A DNA stretch of 64,000 nt from Eretmocerus hayati (Eukaryota > Arthropoda > Insecta > Hymenoptera > Aphelinidae): NCBI GenBank assembly GCA_029851415.1, contig CM056742.1:112718246-112782245 (forward strand), written 5' to 3'. Numbering within the stretch: the first letter of the stretch is position 1; every line of letters begins with the position of its first letter. Below the pieces are notes generated by a model, which ran no database searches, was not told the DNA's origin, and saw only the letters and a list, made by a program, of their open reading frames with translations. Below, piece by piece: positions 9,691-20,629 of this stretch. The position numbers and the translations under genes are program-made.

Positions 9691-12600
9691 CTAACTCCTG
9701 AGCTCTATGGATGCTACTTGTGGGCCTTCACGTAAGGCTCGCTCTTGCCACTGTTGATTTTCAGTGAGTAGTAGTGACTCATTCACGCAGGATTTGAAAG
9801 ACTTGCAGATTGCTGGGCTGGGCGTATGGGGAATGGTTATGGAGTATGAGTTGAGGAGTTTTGATGCTGTAAAATGGAAGGAATTTTCGTAAAAACTGGT
9901 ACGTGGGGTTTTCAGGAGAAGAAGTGAGGGTGCAAATCGGCTCGAAGTACGGAGGTTAGGATTGTCAGAACGAAATGAAAAAAGGTTTGCAAGGGGCTCG
10001 GGTTCGCCGTAACTGATTATGGAAAAGGCAAGTGAGGCTGTGAGGAGTTTCCTCCGGTTTTCCACATCTAGCCACTTTAGAGCTAGGCGATAAGGAGTGA
10101 CTGGTGCACGCCATGGTATATTGCCGTAGACAAATCGAGTGCATGCGTTCAAAAGCCTATGTAGTTTGAGATTGAGGGTGACACTCACATCGTTATAAAC
10201 AGTGCAGCCATAATCAAAATATGGAAAGATAAGTGTTTCTACAAGCCTGCGACGGAGATCGCGTGATAGCGCATGTCGGTGGAAACGCAGCATGTAGAGT
10301 GCGCTATGTACTCGCTTGGATATTGCGTTAACCTGGTCATTCCACGTGAGTGTTTGATTAAGTTTTAGACCAAGGTTCGTTACCGATGTATGGTAGGGTA
10401 TGGATACATCGTTTATTCGAACGGAGGGTAGTAGATCATAGTTGACGGCGGAACAGCCGAATATGATGACTTGAGTTTTGGCAGGGTTCAGTTTCAGCGA
10501 ATTATCTATTGCCCATTGGAATATGCTGTTCGCATCAGCGTTGAGTAGTGCTATGTATTCATTAAGCTCATGCTGATGACAGTGCAGATAAATCTGAGTA
10601 TCATCAGCGTAAATGATATGGCGACAGTGTTTCAGTACTCGAGGAAGGTCATTTATGAATATGGTGAATAGTAAAGGCCCTAGGACACTGCCCTGGGGGA
10701 CGCCAGACGATGTAGTGAGCTGTTCCGAATGGGATTGACCTGATTTCACTGCTTGCTTTCTGCCGGACAAATAACTAGCAAACCATTTGATTACACGTTC
10801 CGAGAAGTTCAGGGAGCGCAGTTTTTTGAGGAGTAGTTTATGCGAAACAGTGTCAAATGCTTTTGAAAAATCGAACAAAATAGCTGCGGTTAGCTTACGT
10901 TGGTCAGCCGCGGCACGAATGCTTTCAGTAAGTACTAAAAGTGCTGATTGAGTAGAATGGCGGGGTCTGAACCCGGTTTGGAAAGGATCCAGGAGGTTAT
11001 ATTGGGTTAGATACTCTGATAATTGTGAATGAACAATGCGTTCAAAGAGCTTGGATATCTCTGGCAGAAGAGCTATCGGGCGGGTATCTGACGGTGAAGT
11101 TGGATGAAGGCACTTAGCCAGAGGGATGATGCTCGCAATCTTCCACTCCTCAGGAAAGTGGGATGCGGTGAGGGATGCATTAAACAGGTCAATCAGGTAG
11201 GGGCGGAGTACGGGAAAGGATCTCTTGAGCATCTCCATGGATATCGAGTCAGACTCTGTCGCGTTGGTAGAGGATTTGTTCAAGGCGTCAGTAAGGTCTT
11301 GGTCGGTTACGGGTCTGAATTCGAATGTGCCACGTATCCCGGGGTCGAACGGTTTTTGAAGCACTTCTTGTATGTCTGCGTTGGACAAGGGGATGCCTGT
11401 ATTGGAGACTGATGCGCAGTGAGAATTGAGAGTATTGGGTGAAAAGTAGGTAAGAGGTGAAGGAGGTTTCCGTGCAGTTGCTCCCATTTTCTTCAATTCG
11501 CGCCAGACATGTTTGGGGTCCGCAGAGTTTTCTAAAAGTGAAGAAAAATGCGCGTTTTTTGATTTACTGATCAAGTTACTAACTTCTGAGCGGAGAAGGG
11601 TGAACGTCATCCGATCAGATGGTTTGCCAGACTTTTTGGCGCGTTGGTACGCAAGGGTTCTGTCGTTTATGAGCGCACGGATCTGATTGGTCACCCATGG
11701 TTTTTGGTGTGAGCGGATTGTAATGGGTTTCATCGGGGCAAAGCGGTCAAACACGGACAGAATAGAGTTTGAAACGACTCGGGCTGCCGAGGTGACAGAT
11801 TGAGGGCTTGGAGTTGATCCTGCAGGTACATACGGACGCCCAAATGGAGGAAGGTACATGTTTTGGTTTTGGCTTACCGGCGATACTTCTGGCAGTATGT
11901 GGTGTGGGTTTAGATCGGGTGGAAAATCGCTTTGAAGGGCATTGCTGAGCTCAGGAAGCAATGTGTCGTCAGAAACCTTCTTCAGGTTTCGGCAGAAGAA
12001 AGTGGATGGTTCTGACACAAGTTTAGCAAAATTGTACTGAATTGAGATGAGATCGTGACCTGCTGCAAAAGGGGCATTGGACTTGGAATATGATCGAACG
12101 GACTGGAGTGAGGTGACAACGAACAAATCTATCCACGTATGATGCGACGTCCCATCTCTCCACAGAGAATGGTGAGTAGGGGTGGATGGTACAAGTTCAA
12201 GATTGAGTGCATCGATCTTGCTTCTGAGGAATTTAGCTGCGTCGTCCATTTTTCCCATGTCAATATTAAAGTCACCAGTGATGATGACATTCTGATATTG
12301 CGGTAAATAATCGGCTAAGCAGTCGAAAAGAGCGGTGGGATAGGTACCGGGCGGTCTACGATAGACAACAACCAGGAGAAGGCTGTGTAGTCTGTTTTTA
12401 ACCTCTAACATGAGGTATTCCGGTGCATTGGAGAATAATGGATTTGACTGGGCCAAGGTTTTGGTTTCATAGCCAGCACGTATATAGATACCTACACCTC
12501 CTCCGTCCTTCCCAACGCGGTCCAATCGAGTGAAATTGTAGCCATCAATTGCATAGGGTGCATCAGGGTGATCTGGTTTGAGAAAAGTTTCAGAAATGGC

Positions 12601-12729
12601 TATGGCATCGTAAATTTTATGGTCACTTATATAACATTCAAGCTCATTAAAATGGGTTTTCAAGCGGTTTATGTTTATGTGACAAACCGTGAAGCGGTCG
12701 TCGATTTCGTCCACCCGATCAGACAAGGC
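9691..12729 (-). CDS. CR1-B ORF2: AP endonuclease-reverse transcriptase
   Basis: About 1012 residues, open from the codon after the ORF1 stop. The AP-type endonuclease comes first: HININRLKTHFNE near residue 14, ISETFL near 44, VYRRPPGT, GDFNID, HTWIDLF and an AAGHD end. A linker follows, then the RT with FRPRHSTQSALLVL, LFDFSKAFDTVSHKLL, GVPQGSVLGPLLF and IYADDTQIYLH, so the catalytic aspartates are intact. It should nick the target and prime cDNA from it. There is no ATG before residue ~107, downstream of the N and E endonuclease motifs. The first codons are GCC TTG TCT immediately after TAG, so normal initiation would give an inactive nuclease. Confidence 0.92.
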   Translation of the reverse strand, partial: ALSDRVDEIDDRFTVCHININRLKTHFNELECYISDHKIYDAIAISETFLKPDHPDAPYAIDGYNFTRLDRVGKDGGGVGIYIRAGYETKTLAQSNPLFSNAPEYLMLEVKNRLHSLLLVVVYRRPPGTYPTALFDCLADYLPQYQNVIITGDFNIDMGKMDDAAKFLRSKIDALNLELVPSTPTHHSLWRDGTSHHTWIDLFVVTSLQSVRSYSKSNAPFAAGHDLISIQYNFAKLVSEPSTFFCRNLKKVSDDTLLPELSNALQSDFPPDLNPHHILPEVSPVSQNQNMYLPPFGRPYVPAGSTPSPQSVTSAARVVSNSILSVFDRFAPMKPITIRSHQKPWVTNQIRALINDRTLAYQRAKKSGKPSDRMTFTLLRSEVSNLISKSKNAHFSSLLENSADPKHVWRELKKMGATARKPPSPLTYFSPNTLNSHCASVSNTGIPLSNADIQEVLQKPFDPGIRGTFEFRPVTDQDLTDALNKSSTNATESDSISMEMLKRSFPVLRPYLIDLFNASLTASHFPEEWKIASIIPLAKCLHPTSPSDTRPIALLPEISKLFERIVHSQLSEYLTQYNLLDPFQTGFRPRHSTQSALLVLTESIRAAADQRKLTAAILFDFSKAFDTVSHKLLLKKLRSLNFSERVIKWFASYLSGRKQAVKSGQSHSEQLTTSSGVPQGSVLGPLLFTIFINDLPRVLKHCRHIIYADDTQIYLHCHQHELNEYIALLNADANSIFQWAIDNSLKLNPAKTQVIIFGCSAVNYDLLPSVRINDVSIPYHTSVTNLGLKLNQTLTWNDQVNAISKRVHSALYMLRFHRHALSRDLRRRLVETLIFPYFDYGCTVYNDVSVTLNLKLHRLLNACTRFVYGNIPWRAPVTPYRLALKWLDVENRRKLLTASLAFSIISYGEPEPLANLFSFRSDNPNLRTSSRFAPSLLLLKTPRTSFYENSFHFTASKLLNSYSITIPHTPSPAICKSFKSCVNESLLLTENQQWQERALREGPQVASIELRS

Positions 12730-12732
12730 CTA
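12727..12732 (-). other. ORF1/ORF2 junction of CR1-B: in-frame TAG, candidate readthrough site
   Basis: The minus strand reads TCA CAA TAG GCC TTG TCT, with ORF1 and ORF2 in the same frame and only this stop between them. UAG followed by G is a known leaky context in gammaretroviral gag-pol; whether this stop is leaky is inference. No other start for ORF2 is evident. Confidence 0.55.
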
Positions 12733-13836
12733 TTGTGACGCGGGAGGGTTGTTTGGTGTAAGTTTGTCTAGATCAGAGGCGCGATAAATGGGGATAGGGT
12801 TACTGTTACGTTGGGAACGCATGCAAACGATGTTGTTGCGGACTATGGGACGCATGTAATTCAACTCTCTAGATTTGGCAAGCGCAGAGCGCAAGAGCTC
12901 GTATACAGGGCGGGGCCAGATGGCGGACATGAATACTTTCACATTACCTCCCATGCCAAAAATTTTCTGAGAGGTGAGATCTCGAAGGGCCGATCCACGG
13001 GATAGTATTGCATCTCGGACTACTCCTGAAGATAATCTGATTTTAAGGGCGTGAAAAGGAGGTTCAGGCACTGCTTCGGGTTGCTCAGAGCACGCTCCCG
13101 CGGCTTCGCGGGGATTGGGTTGTTTTGATGGAGCCCATTTGTGTATTTCCATCACTTGAGAAAAGTAGGAGCGCGCATTTATGGCGTTTAGAATACAGGA
13201 GATTGCTTTCCCAGGATCATTTTCGAGTGCATCGGGGATACCAGAGAACCGTATTTCTGGGATATCATTTAGGAGCATGCTCTGTGATAAATGGTTCACA
13301 TCTTCGCGTAGCAAGGTAAATTCCGAGCGTAAACTATCGTTAGAAGCTTGTATAGAGTTTTCAAGAGAGTCAATGCGTGAATTAAGTTGGGAGTTGGACT
13401 CATCAAGCCTCTGAGCAAAACGATTGAACCACGACGGTGCTTCGGGATCGGGTTGAAATGGTGCGGGTTTCGTGACCGAGCCGTTGTTGTCTGGCATGAT
13501 AGTGCTCAAACAGGTACTTTTGACAGGCTGGCAAGTAGATGGTGACGGAGGGGATAGCTCACTGGCGGAACGTTTTCGCGACGAAGTGAGAAGGGGCGTG
13601 GACTGCAGGTTAGCCGACTGTATGTTTACCGGACGAGCTGGTGGGTCACCGGATACAATGATGTTTTGCCCTTGTTTAAGAGAGCAGCTATTACATGCGT
13701 GGATGGTGGTATCCCAGGGGAAGCCAGTTGTCGTACAATTACTATGAAAAGTGAACTTACAGATTTTACATTTGCGCACAGATCTGCCGCTGGTTTTAAT
13801 TTCGTCACCGCAAATGGGACAGACTCGCTTACTCAT
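12730..13836 (-). CDS. CR1-B ORF1: PHD-like zinc finger RNA-binding protein
   Basis: Start chosen at ATG 13836, just before the zinc finger (MSKRVCPICGDE). A further in-frame ATG at 13962 lies in the flanking inverted repeat and is less likely. 368 residues. The N-terminal finger is Cys4-His-Cys3 (CPIC, CKIC, H, C, CNSC), PHD-like. A Ser/Pro-rich linker follows, then a helical stretch at about 150-200 (LDESNSQLNSRIDSLENSIQ), then an RRM-like part (IRFSGIPDAL) and a basic C-terminal domain. This is the layout of CR1-group ORF1 nucleic-acid chaperones. It ends in TAG at 12730-12732, in frame with ORF2. Confidence 0.88.
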   Translation of the reverse strand: MSKRVCPICGDEIKTSGRSVRKCKICKFTFHSNCTTTGFPWDTTIHACNSCSLKQGQNIIVSGDPPARPVNIQSANLQSTPLLTSSRKRSASELSPPSPSTCQPVKSTCLSTIMPDNNGSVTKPAPFQPDPEAPSWFNRFAQRLDESNSQLNSRIDSLENSIQASNDSLRSEFTLLREDVNHLSQSMLLNDIPEIRFSGIPDALENDPGKAISCILNAINARSYFSQVMEIHKWAPSKQPNPREAAGACSEQPEAVPEPPFHALKIRLSSGVVRDAILSRGSALRDLTSQKIFGMGGNVKVFMSAIWPRPVYELLRSALAKSRELNYMRPIVRNNIVCMRSQRNSNPIPIYRASDLDKLTPNNPPASQ

Positions 13837-13894
13837 ACCTCTTACGTAGCGACAGCTTGATGGGTATCTGGTAGTAGTGCAGAATACTGTAGGC

Positions 13895-14760
13895 AGGCAT
13901 ATATGTAAGTCACATGAGTGATTTTTGAGATAGTTATCTGAAATTGGGAATTTCTGTGACATCCAACGTCCAAGTAGTTATTTATGATCCACATCAAGGA
14001 ATCCTGCGAGGAAACTGAAACTGGATTGGGAGTTTACAGTGAGCAGGCATTCGAATCAGTTCAATCATAAATTCAAAAAATGATGGAGGAAATATGAAGT
14101 TGATTTGAATCATCCTAAATATTCAAATCATCTGCTTCGCACATTATGTGAATTCGCTGGACTGTAACTCAAATGTTTCAAGAATCTCTCCACGGTGGAA
14201 GATCTTCGTTTCAGCAATTGTTCAGCTGGATTCATGTAGTGGTTGGATTTTCGGGAATGTCATGACTTATTCCCTGTCATCAGCAAGAGGAAGAGAATAT
14301 TACTTTGTTGATGAAAGGACTATTAGAGAACAAAGAATTTTATTCTACCTTTCAAAGCACCTCTGAGCGATTTTCTGCCGAGTAAGAAATTTCCCGACTA
14401 TAAACGATGTTTCAACCTATCTTGCCGATTATGCAACGGAGATTTTCGTTCTTCATACATGAAAAAATTTCTCAGAGCGGATCTAAGGCTGTGAGACAGG
14501 AAGAAAGATGGGAAAAAATCATTTTCCCGGAAAATTGGGTGAAGAAATGCAAAAACCAACTTTATCTCAAAATCCCCCGGCGGACTATTTCGATTCTTGT
14601 TGGAAAATAATGTTCACAAAATCCCAGCATATACCACACAACCATTGTTGGAATTCACGCAACTTTCACCGATTCGGGTTTTCGACTCACCGTGAGATGG
14701 TAATGTTATCGGCGCGACAAGTGAGGTGGGCTAAACCTGCACAGCTATTGCATTGAAGGT
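13895..14760. repeat. Long inverted repeat, right arm
   Basis: Partner of the 8250-9175 arm. Outward from the CR1-B side it runs through the complement of the left arm with indels of tens of bases, then fades near 14760 around the TTCGACTCACCGTGAG block. No reading frame of note lies inside it. Confidence 0.8.
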
Positions 14761-15289
14761 AGGGCTCTTCGCATATCACGATGTTATTGCACAAAAGAAC
14801 ACAAGTTCGTTGTAGCACCAGTGCTCAAGTTCATCACTCACGCCCGCGTTCTGATCAGGTGGTTACGATGATGATGTTAAAGCTTCTGCTAGTACACTCT
14901 TTGGGAGAACAAGCACTGGAAAGGTTGACGCGGTGCCATCTACACGTTGACAGTTGAGTTAAACTGCTTTGATGGTAATCGACCAACGATTCTTTGACAT
15001 TGACGATACTGCAAAGGCGCTGCTGCTGAGGTGCGATCACAGGTTGTTGATTTCTAGACTTGCTCTCCTTAATGACTAACCTCCAAATTGATGATTCACG
15101 TATTTGGATCCCTGGCTCAGAAAAAAGAGCTTACTGCATGTGCTCGTTGCGTGCGAGAGCCAGTGGAATGCCAATATACGCGAAAAACTCCACCTTGGGC
15201 GGGAAAGTGCAAAAAACGGTGAGGCTGGCGTATATAGTGAAAGCGTGTGACAAGAGTGTGTGCTTATACTCACAGCCAGCCCGAGAGAG
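14761..15289. other. Non-coding, nothing recognised
   Basis: No gene, repeat structure or regulatory site that I can support. The (TTGA)n tail of the next element starts at its right edge. Confidence 0.5.
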
Positions 15290-17060
15290 ATTGATTGATT
15301 GATTGATTGATTGAGTATCCATTGGAGCAGGAGATAAATTCCATATGCTCACAGTGCACTGCAATAAAGAGAACGAATGATAATGATATCATTATACGTG
15401 AGAGCTGTTACAGTATAACTTACGCTAATTATTCAAATATGTACAAGGGTATTCTGAGTACTTGGATACATATTCATGAGTTTGCATTTTAGACCACAAT
15501 TCTCTGGAACTAATAGCAGGCGAGTGTGAGAGGAACGGTAGAGATCATTACAGTGTGATGGTGGCCTCACTCATCTCACATGAGCTCGTTAGGGTTAAGT
15601 TGAGTGGGAATGAGTGAAGCGGGGATGGGACTCAGCCTTTCCCTGTGCGCACGTTTGAACCAATCTTCTCTATCGTCATTCTTCAGCTTGCAAAGGAGCA
15701 ATTTCCCAAGGACTGGGCATGGAGTATTTTCCATATCAACAGGCGGGATTTAGTTCAGTGCACGTGCTGAGCATACGTGAATGACTAGTTCCTCGCTTTC
15801 GTTTGAGATGCACGTTATGAAAGCAAGGCTTTTGTGCGACGTTTAGACTGTCGGATGCCTCGTTCTTGGGCTGTTATGAATCGGGGTCGAAGATATTGGG
15901 GCGAATCTGTCCCCAAACAGAGGAGGCATGGGTGCCGAGGAGATAATCTCTCCTTCCAGTGACTGTTCACCAGCCAAGTGCGATGCGATAGGGTGTTACA
16001 GGAGCTCTCTATGACATTTGACTATACACAAAGGGTACGCACGAATTCAACAGCCCGTGAAAGCTTTAAGGATTGAGCTTCTGTAAGTCTAGTGAGGAGG
16101 GTCAGTGAGTAATTAAAGTGTGGAAAAGCGAGACTCTGTACCAATTGCTGACGGAGAGAGCGTGGGGGATTGCGACATGAGTAGCGCAGGATGCACACGC
16201 TTGCTGATTTGGTTAGACCGGGTATCCCAATTCAGTGAGAGAGATATGTTCACGCCTGATAGCTTTATTCGGGGAGAGTATTCTTGGTCGACCCCCATAA
16301 AATTTAATCAGGGTAACTCATTCAATTTCACCACTGAGAGGTGAATTTCACTGCCCAGCAGCAGTACGACTGTTTTTGCGGCACTAAGTTTGAGTCCATT
16401 TTCGGACGCCTATAAAGCGATGGCATTTGCATCTTTGGCTTAAAGCGGTATTCGGGTAAGAGGATTAGATGGCCGCGTCTGGATGAAAATTTGACTATTA
16501 TTAGCAAGAATCACGTGGCGAGTGTGTTGCAGCACTTTCGCAAGATCATTGATGAATATGGAAAATAATAAGGGTCCGAGAACGCTACCTTGGGGTACTC
16601 CTGCATTGATTGGTGAACAGTTTTCATGAGTACCATCTTCCCGTCGAACAGCCTGCGTACGAGCACAAAGATAGCTGGCAAACCCGCGCATAACTTGATC
16701 TGAACATCCAATCTGGCGAAGCTTATACAGTAGTCGCGTATGAGAAATTGTGTCAAATGCTTTGGAAAATTCGAAAGAAACAAGTATCGACAGCATTCGT
16801 TGCTCAACAGCGGAACATACATGGTCGCGGACGCCCAAAAATCAGTTTGAGCAGAGTTTTCTGCACGCTATCCAGATTAGAAGGGATCAAGCAGGCTGTT
16901 AGAGCACGGTGTGCCTGAACGCATTTTTCTTCGAAATAAAAACTCCCTCTGAGATTATTTTGGTTTCTGATTCTACATCTTTGGGGCGTCATTTCCCCAC
17001 AAGAATTAAAATCGCGGGCTGAGCCCTTTTCAGGGAATGTCGTTTGGAACATTTTTCGGA
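15290..17060 (-). mobile_element. Very decayed CR1-B-like non-LTR fragment
   Basis: A (TTGA)n tail at 15290-15315 marks the 3' end. Minus-strand RT homology runs from about 16100 to 16900. The best block, 16440-16838, carries FSKAFDTISHTRLL and AGVPQGSVLGPLLFSIFINDL, but the YADD box has become LANN, so the catalytic aspartates are gone. Residues resemble CR1-B more than CR1-A (compare LGPLLFTIFINDLPRVLKH). Endonuclease and ORF1 were not found. Confidence 0.72.
16440..16838 (-). pseudogene. Reverse transcriptase remnant with lost YADD box
   Basis: A 132-residue open piece covering RT motifs 3 to 5. FDTISH and GVPQGSVLGP are intact, while the active-site box reads ILANNSQIF where related copies have IYADDTQIY. 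It is therefore an old inactive fossil of the CR1-B type. Confidence 0.75.
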
Positions 17061-17251
17061 CCCAGTCTAGGGACGCCCAAGTGATATGGCTCATCCCTCG
17101 TTGGATATGAGCCCGAAATCAAGTTTCTTCATTTTCTAACACTAGTTTCCAGAAAATGTGACCGCTTTGGACACTTCTGAGGCTTGTTGAGGTTGGGCAT
17201 GTACTCTAAAAACCCTTAAAAAATGCAAAAACCAATCTCTTGATGTCTCAT

Positions 17252-17418
17252 TTAACACGTTCGCTGCGGCGGGACCAACCGTTGGGTCCCGCGAGTACCT
17301 CTTTCGTGTGCGGCAGATTTTCGTCTTATGGGATTTAACATTGCGCAGGACCCACCGGTGGGTCCCGCTACACACAAAGAAGGAACTGCGATTTTCGCCC
17401 CCGCAGCGAACGTGTTAA
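17252..17418. mobile_element. 167-bp TTAA-flanked MITE (piggyBac-type)
   Basis: Starts TTAACACGTTCGCTGCGG and ends with its exact complement, CCGCAGCGAACGTGTTAA, giving an ~18-base terminal inverted repeat that includes TTAA. Each end carries an inner near-palindrome of the form GGGACC..GGTGGGTCCCGC, one at about 17270-17292 and one at about 17348-17367. TTAA target duplications plus short TIRs are the hallmark of piggyBac-superfamily elements. It has no coding capacity. Confidence 0.85.
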
Positions 17419-18965
17419 GAAATGACCATCTACCGTTTGGGCTCTCCAAGACGTCCTATTGGAAATAATCTTGTAATGAACATGACAATGTTCATCACGA
17501 TGTCTTCTGTGATGGAAATTGTAATGTACGATATAACGAATTCCAATGAAATCATGATGTTTTTTCTGTGATGTTCAGGTAATGGCGAGGAATTTGTTAT
17601 GTCAATTCATCACTATTCTACGGTGAAAAAACTGAAAAAAAACTCTGCTACATAACTCGTAAATTTTGCCGAGAGTGAGATTCGCCACGATCTTCAAGTT
17701 ACGAGACCAAGCACATGCCTCGGGCCCAGGGAGTCATGTTGAAGGTAGGTGTCTAATGAGCTTACTTGACGCTTGACTGACCGAAACAATCTGTTCATTT
17801 GCTCAAAATCTGATCATCCGTTCACTCAGTTTGTTATACAAACAACTCAGAGTGGATCAGGTGGATGCTTTGAAATGGTCCGGTTTCAATGAAAATCCAC
17901 GATTTTGACTATTTCGGGAATCTCATCAGTTCAACGTGAAAAATGATTGAAAAAAAGGGAATACCTCCTGTCCCGTTCCTAAATATGTTATAAGGTAAGT
18001 GTGCCTAAAATGCCTCCATTCCCTAATATGCCCCGACTCAAGTTCTCAAATGTACCAGCTTGCAAACCTGGACACGCATTTTTTCCATGTTTGTTAAGTT
18101 GGAATCGGAGGAAATCAACGGTTTGAGCCGATCCGAAATGACCCGCGCCTTTCTTACAACATTACTAGCGATATTCGATACTTTCGACTTATTTTATCTT
18201 AATCACTGAAAGCTATGCCAAATGAGATTGATTCAATCAATTTTCAACGTAGTCCTCCTCATTCTCTCTGTCTTCGTCCGAACTCTGAAATGCTTCTCAC
18301 AAAATAGGAAAAATTCGATTTCTAGCCGATTCTCCGCCTATATTACTAAAGCAAGTGCATTTTTGGCCCCATCTACCCAAGGGTTCTTAAGGTATATCTC
18401 CAAGTTCTTTAAGATTCAGAGAATCTTCTGGGAATTCGTGTGGTGCTTCAACTATCCATAACACACCTTCTGCTGAAATTTCAAGGAGCCTGTCCATTTC
18501 GTTTTCGAGTTTTTGATGTCGAAAGTTCGAGCTCGTAACACGCGAAGGATAGGAACGACGCAGCAGAAGGCAACTTCTTTGGGCCGTTCTCATGAATGCT
18601 TCGACAATTTTCTAGAAAACTCGCTGAAAAATTGATATGTCATTGATTCAAGTCTTGTCTTCATCCTTGCCAAAAATACGGACCCGTGCCCATTTATTTT
18701 GTTTACACGAGGGCTCGAATGTTTGTAATTTTCGTTTGCGCGCAATGTTAATTTTCTGCCTCGTGGAGAGCGTGTGTGTGTGAACGTGTGCGTATACGAG
18801 CTGCTTTGTTGTGTATACGCGATTGTACATAAAAGTGCGGCGAGATGGCGTTGCTTTCAAAACAATACGGTTCGCTCAAACTTTTCATCCTGATTGTCCC
18901 AGGAGACATACCTTAAATAAGACATCGAGAGATTGATTTTTTGCATTTGTGAAGGGTTTTCAGGA
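17419..18965. other. Non-coding, nothing recognised
   Basis: AT-rich sequence without a credible gene. A short GT-rich run near 18770-18790 is the only simple repeat. It ends where the R1-K gag fragment begins. Confidence 0.5.
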
Positions 18966-20616
18966 CACATGTCCAACCTCAACGAGCTCCTTCTTGTCCA
19001 ATGACTGGTGCCAAGGCTGCCTTGACGGCGGCGACATCGGTGCCCTTCTCGAGTTCAAGAAGGGCTTGGCCTTCTTGGGTCTTGCGGATGCCCGTGACCT
19101 TAGAGCCCACTTCTTCATCGAGGTCATCCGTTTTTATCCTGTGCAGCATGTCTGCGTAGGTTAGGCAACCTTGGTTGACCGTGACGAGGACGGCTTCGGG
19201 CTTAGCTCTCCTCGGCTCCATTTTCGCCTTCTTTCCGGCGGTATCGTTCGATCTACCACTTTTCTTTGCCCTCTTTGCTCGTTTCTTCGACACCACTCCC
19301 TTCCAAGGTCCATTCTGCTCGAGCCGATTGGGCGTTGATGTCGAGGGCGGTGTTCCGAGACCTCCCGGTGGAGGTCCTCATCGCGTCCCTTTCGAACCGC
19401 GTTGTTGCCCCGGTCGCGATTTCGGTTTCCCTGCCCCTCTTTCCTAGAAGCCATCAGCCGACGCGGACGGCTTTCTTTGTGACCGGAGGCTGCACATTCC
19501 TCCTCGCTATCAGGGTCTTTTCCGTTTCAAGGAGCGTTGTCTCAAAAGCATCCCGCTTCGCCTTGTCTGCCGCAAGTAGGCCTTCGAGCGCGTGGCCGAT
19601 CTCCTTGAGCTCTTCGATGTCGCCCTTGGTCCCTTCTGGATTGCTTGAGACGGACTCGGCTATCCTCATAACCAAGTTCAAGTACTCGAGAAGGAGATAT
19701 GTCTTCTCCTCCCTCTCTTCCCGACATGTTTTGAGGTCTTCTCATTTCCCCATGAGGTCACCTGCCTCGTTTCCACTCCTTTGTGGTGCTGCATCTCCGG
19801 ATGAGGGGATAGGGTCAATCTCCATCCCATTGGACTCTTCATCGTGTACTCTCTTGCCGAGCGCACCGTTTCCAGGACCCAGGATTGTTTTTCTCTCCTG
19901 GGACCCTATAGTAGTGTCGGGGTCGCTCGAGCCTGAGCTCAAGTTGACGGCGTCACCAACCTCGTTGTTGGGTTGCGTGATCTGGATCCTGATTGCCGGG
20001 TTGATCTTCGGCAGCTTTTCTGCCGCCTCTCGTCCTTCTGCTGCAACCTTCGCGTTCATCCCTCGTTGGCTCAGAAATGTGAACTTTGATTGTTTGAGCA
20101 CTTGCTTTCCTGCTCCGTCACTCGGGCCCTTTCTCTTCCCGCTAGGGGTGGGCTCAGCTTCTCCATGGTGTAGGTTTGTCTCTCCCACTCCTTCCGCCTG
20201 CAGCGTATTTCCATCGCTTGTAGCTGTACGCGTAATTCCACGGGCCAAGTGTGCCACTGGTGGCGCGGTTTGCATCGTTGCCCCCCCCCCCCCCAAGATC
20301 CGAATGGGGTCCCACTTTACTTGGAAAATTCTTGCCGTCAATGCTGGACATCATCTCCTTTCCCCCTCTTCCAGGGCCTGGAATCGCATGCTGGCCGGCC
20401 CCGGACCAGACCAGCACGGGTGTGGTGTTCTGCGTGATGCGTCTCCTGTACGATGTTGGTATTTTCGTGTAGTGCTTGAGCAGGCGTGAGTATGGTGCAT
20501 GTAGGGTGTAGTGTGTGTAAGTGTAAGTGTAGGACTCGGGTCCGGAAGGGCGTCACTCCCTCAAGCTCCAAGTGCAGCCCGAAGGTCGCAATCAAAGCCC
20601 CCTACGGGGGGGTTTT
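18966..20616 (-). mobile_element. R1-K copy c: 5' UTR and N-terminal gag (ORF1), 3'-truncated and broken
   Basis: Minus-strand element whose 5' end, at about 20616 beside (TC)n, shows the same CCCCCGTAGGGGG-type hairpin as the other R1-K termini. The 5' UTR is followed by ORF1 pieces at 19742-20341 (acidic/basic low-complexity N-terminus), 19454-19681 (helical, DIEELKEIGHALEGLLAADK) and 18979-19296. The last piece holds the conserved gag block TYADMLHRIKTDDLDEEVGS and continues to GQEGA. Frameshifts separate the pieces, a C-run near 20281-20294 being one site. Homology stops at 18966, before the zinc knuckles. Confidence 0.8.
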
Positions 20617-20629
20617 CTCTCTCTCTCTC

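Larger units (their letters stand above)
9200..13890 (-). mobile_element. CR1-B non-LTR retrotransposon, apparently intact coding region
   Basis: Minus-strand element of the CR1/Jockey group, distinct from CR1-A. It has a PHD-like ORF1, an EN-RT ORF2, and a 3' end formed by a (TCAA)n tail at 9208-9224 after an AATAAATCC-type signal. The 5' boundary is uncertain, placed inside the right inverted arm at about 13890. Both ORFs are open with no frameshift, so this copy may be recent. It sits in the loop of the long inverted repeat. Confidence 0.9.

Noticed and set aside
13836..13962. Upstream ATG extending CR1-B ORF1 by 42 codons
   Set aside because: This part lies in or next to the right inverted arm and continues the arm's sequence, so it is probably outside the element.
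19266..20489. 407-codon plus-strand open frame
   Set aside because: Antisense to R1-K gag on the minus strand, with Ser/Pro/Phe-rich composition typical of an antisense shadow and no domain.
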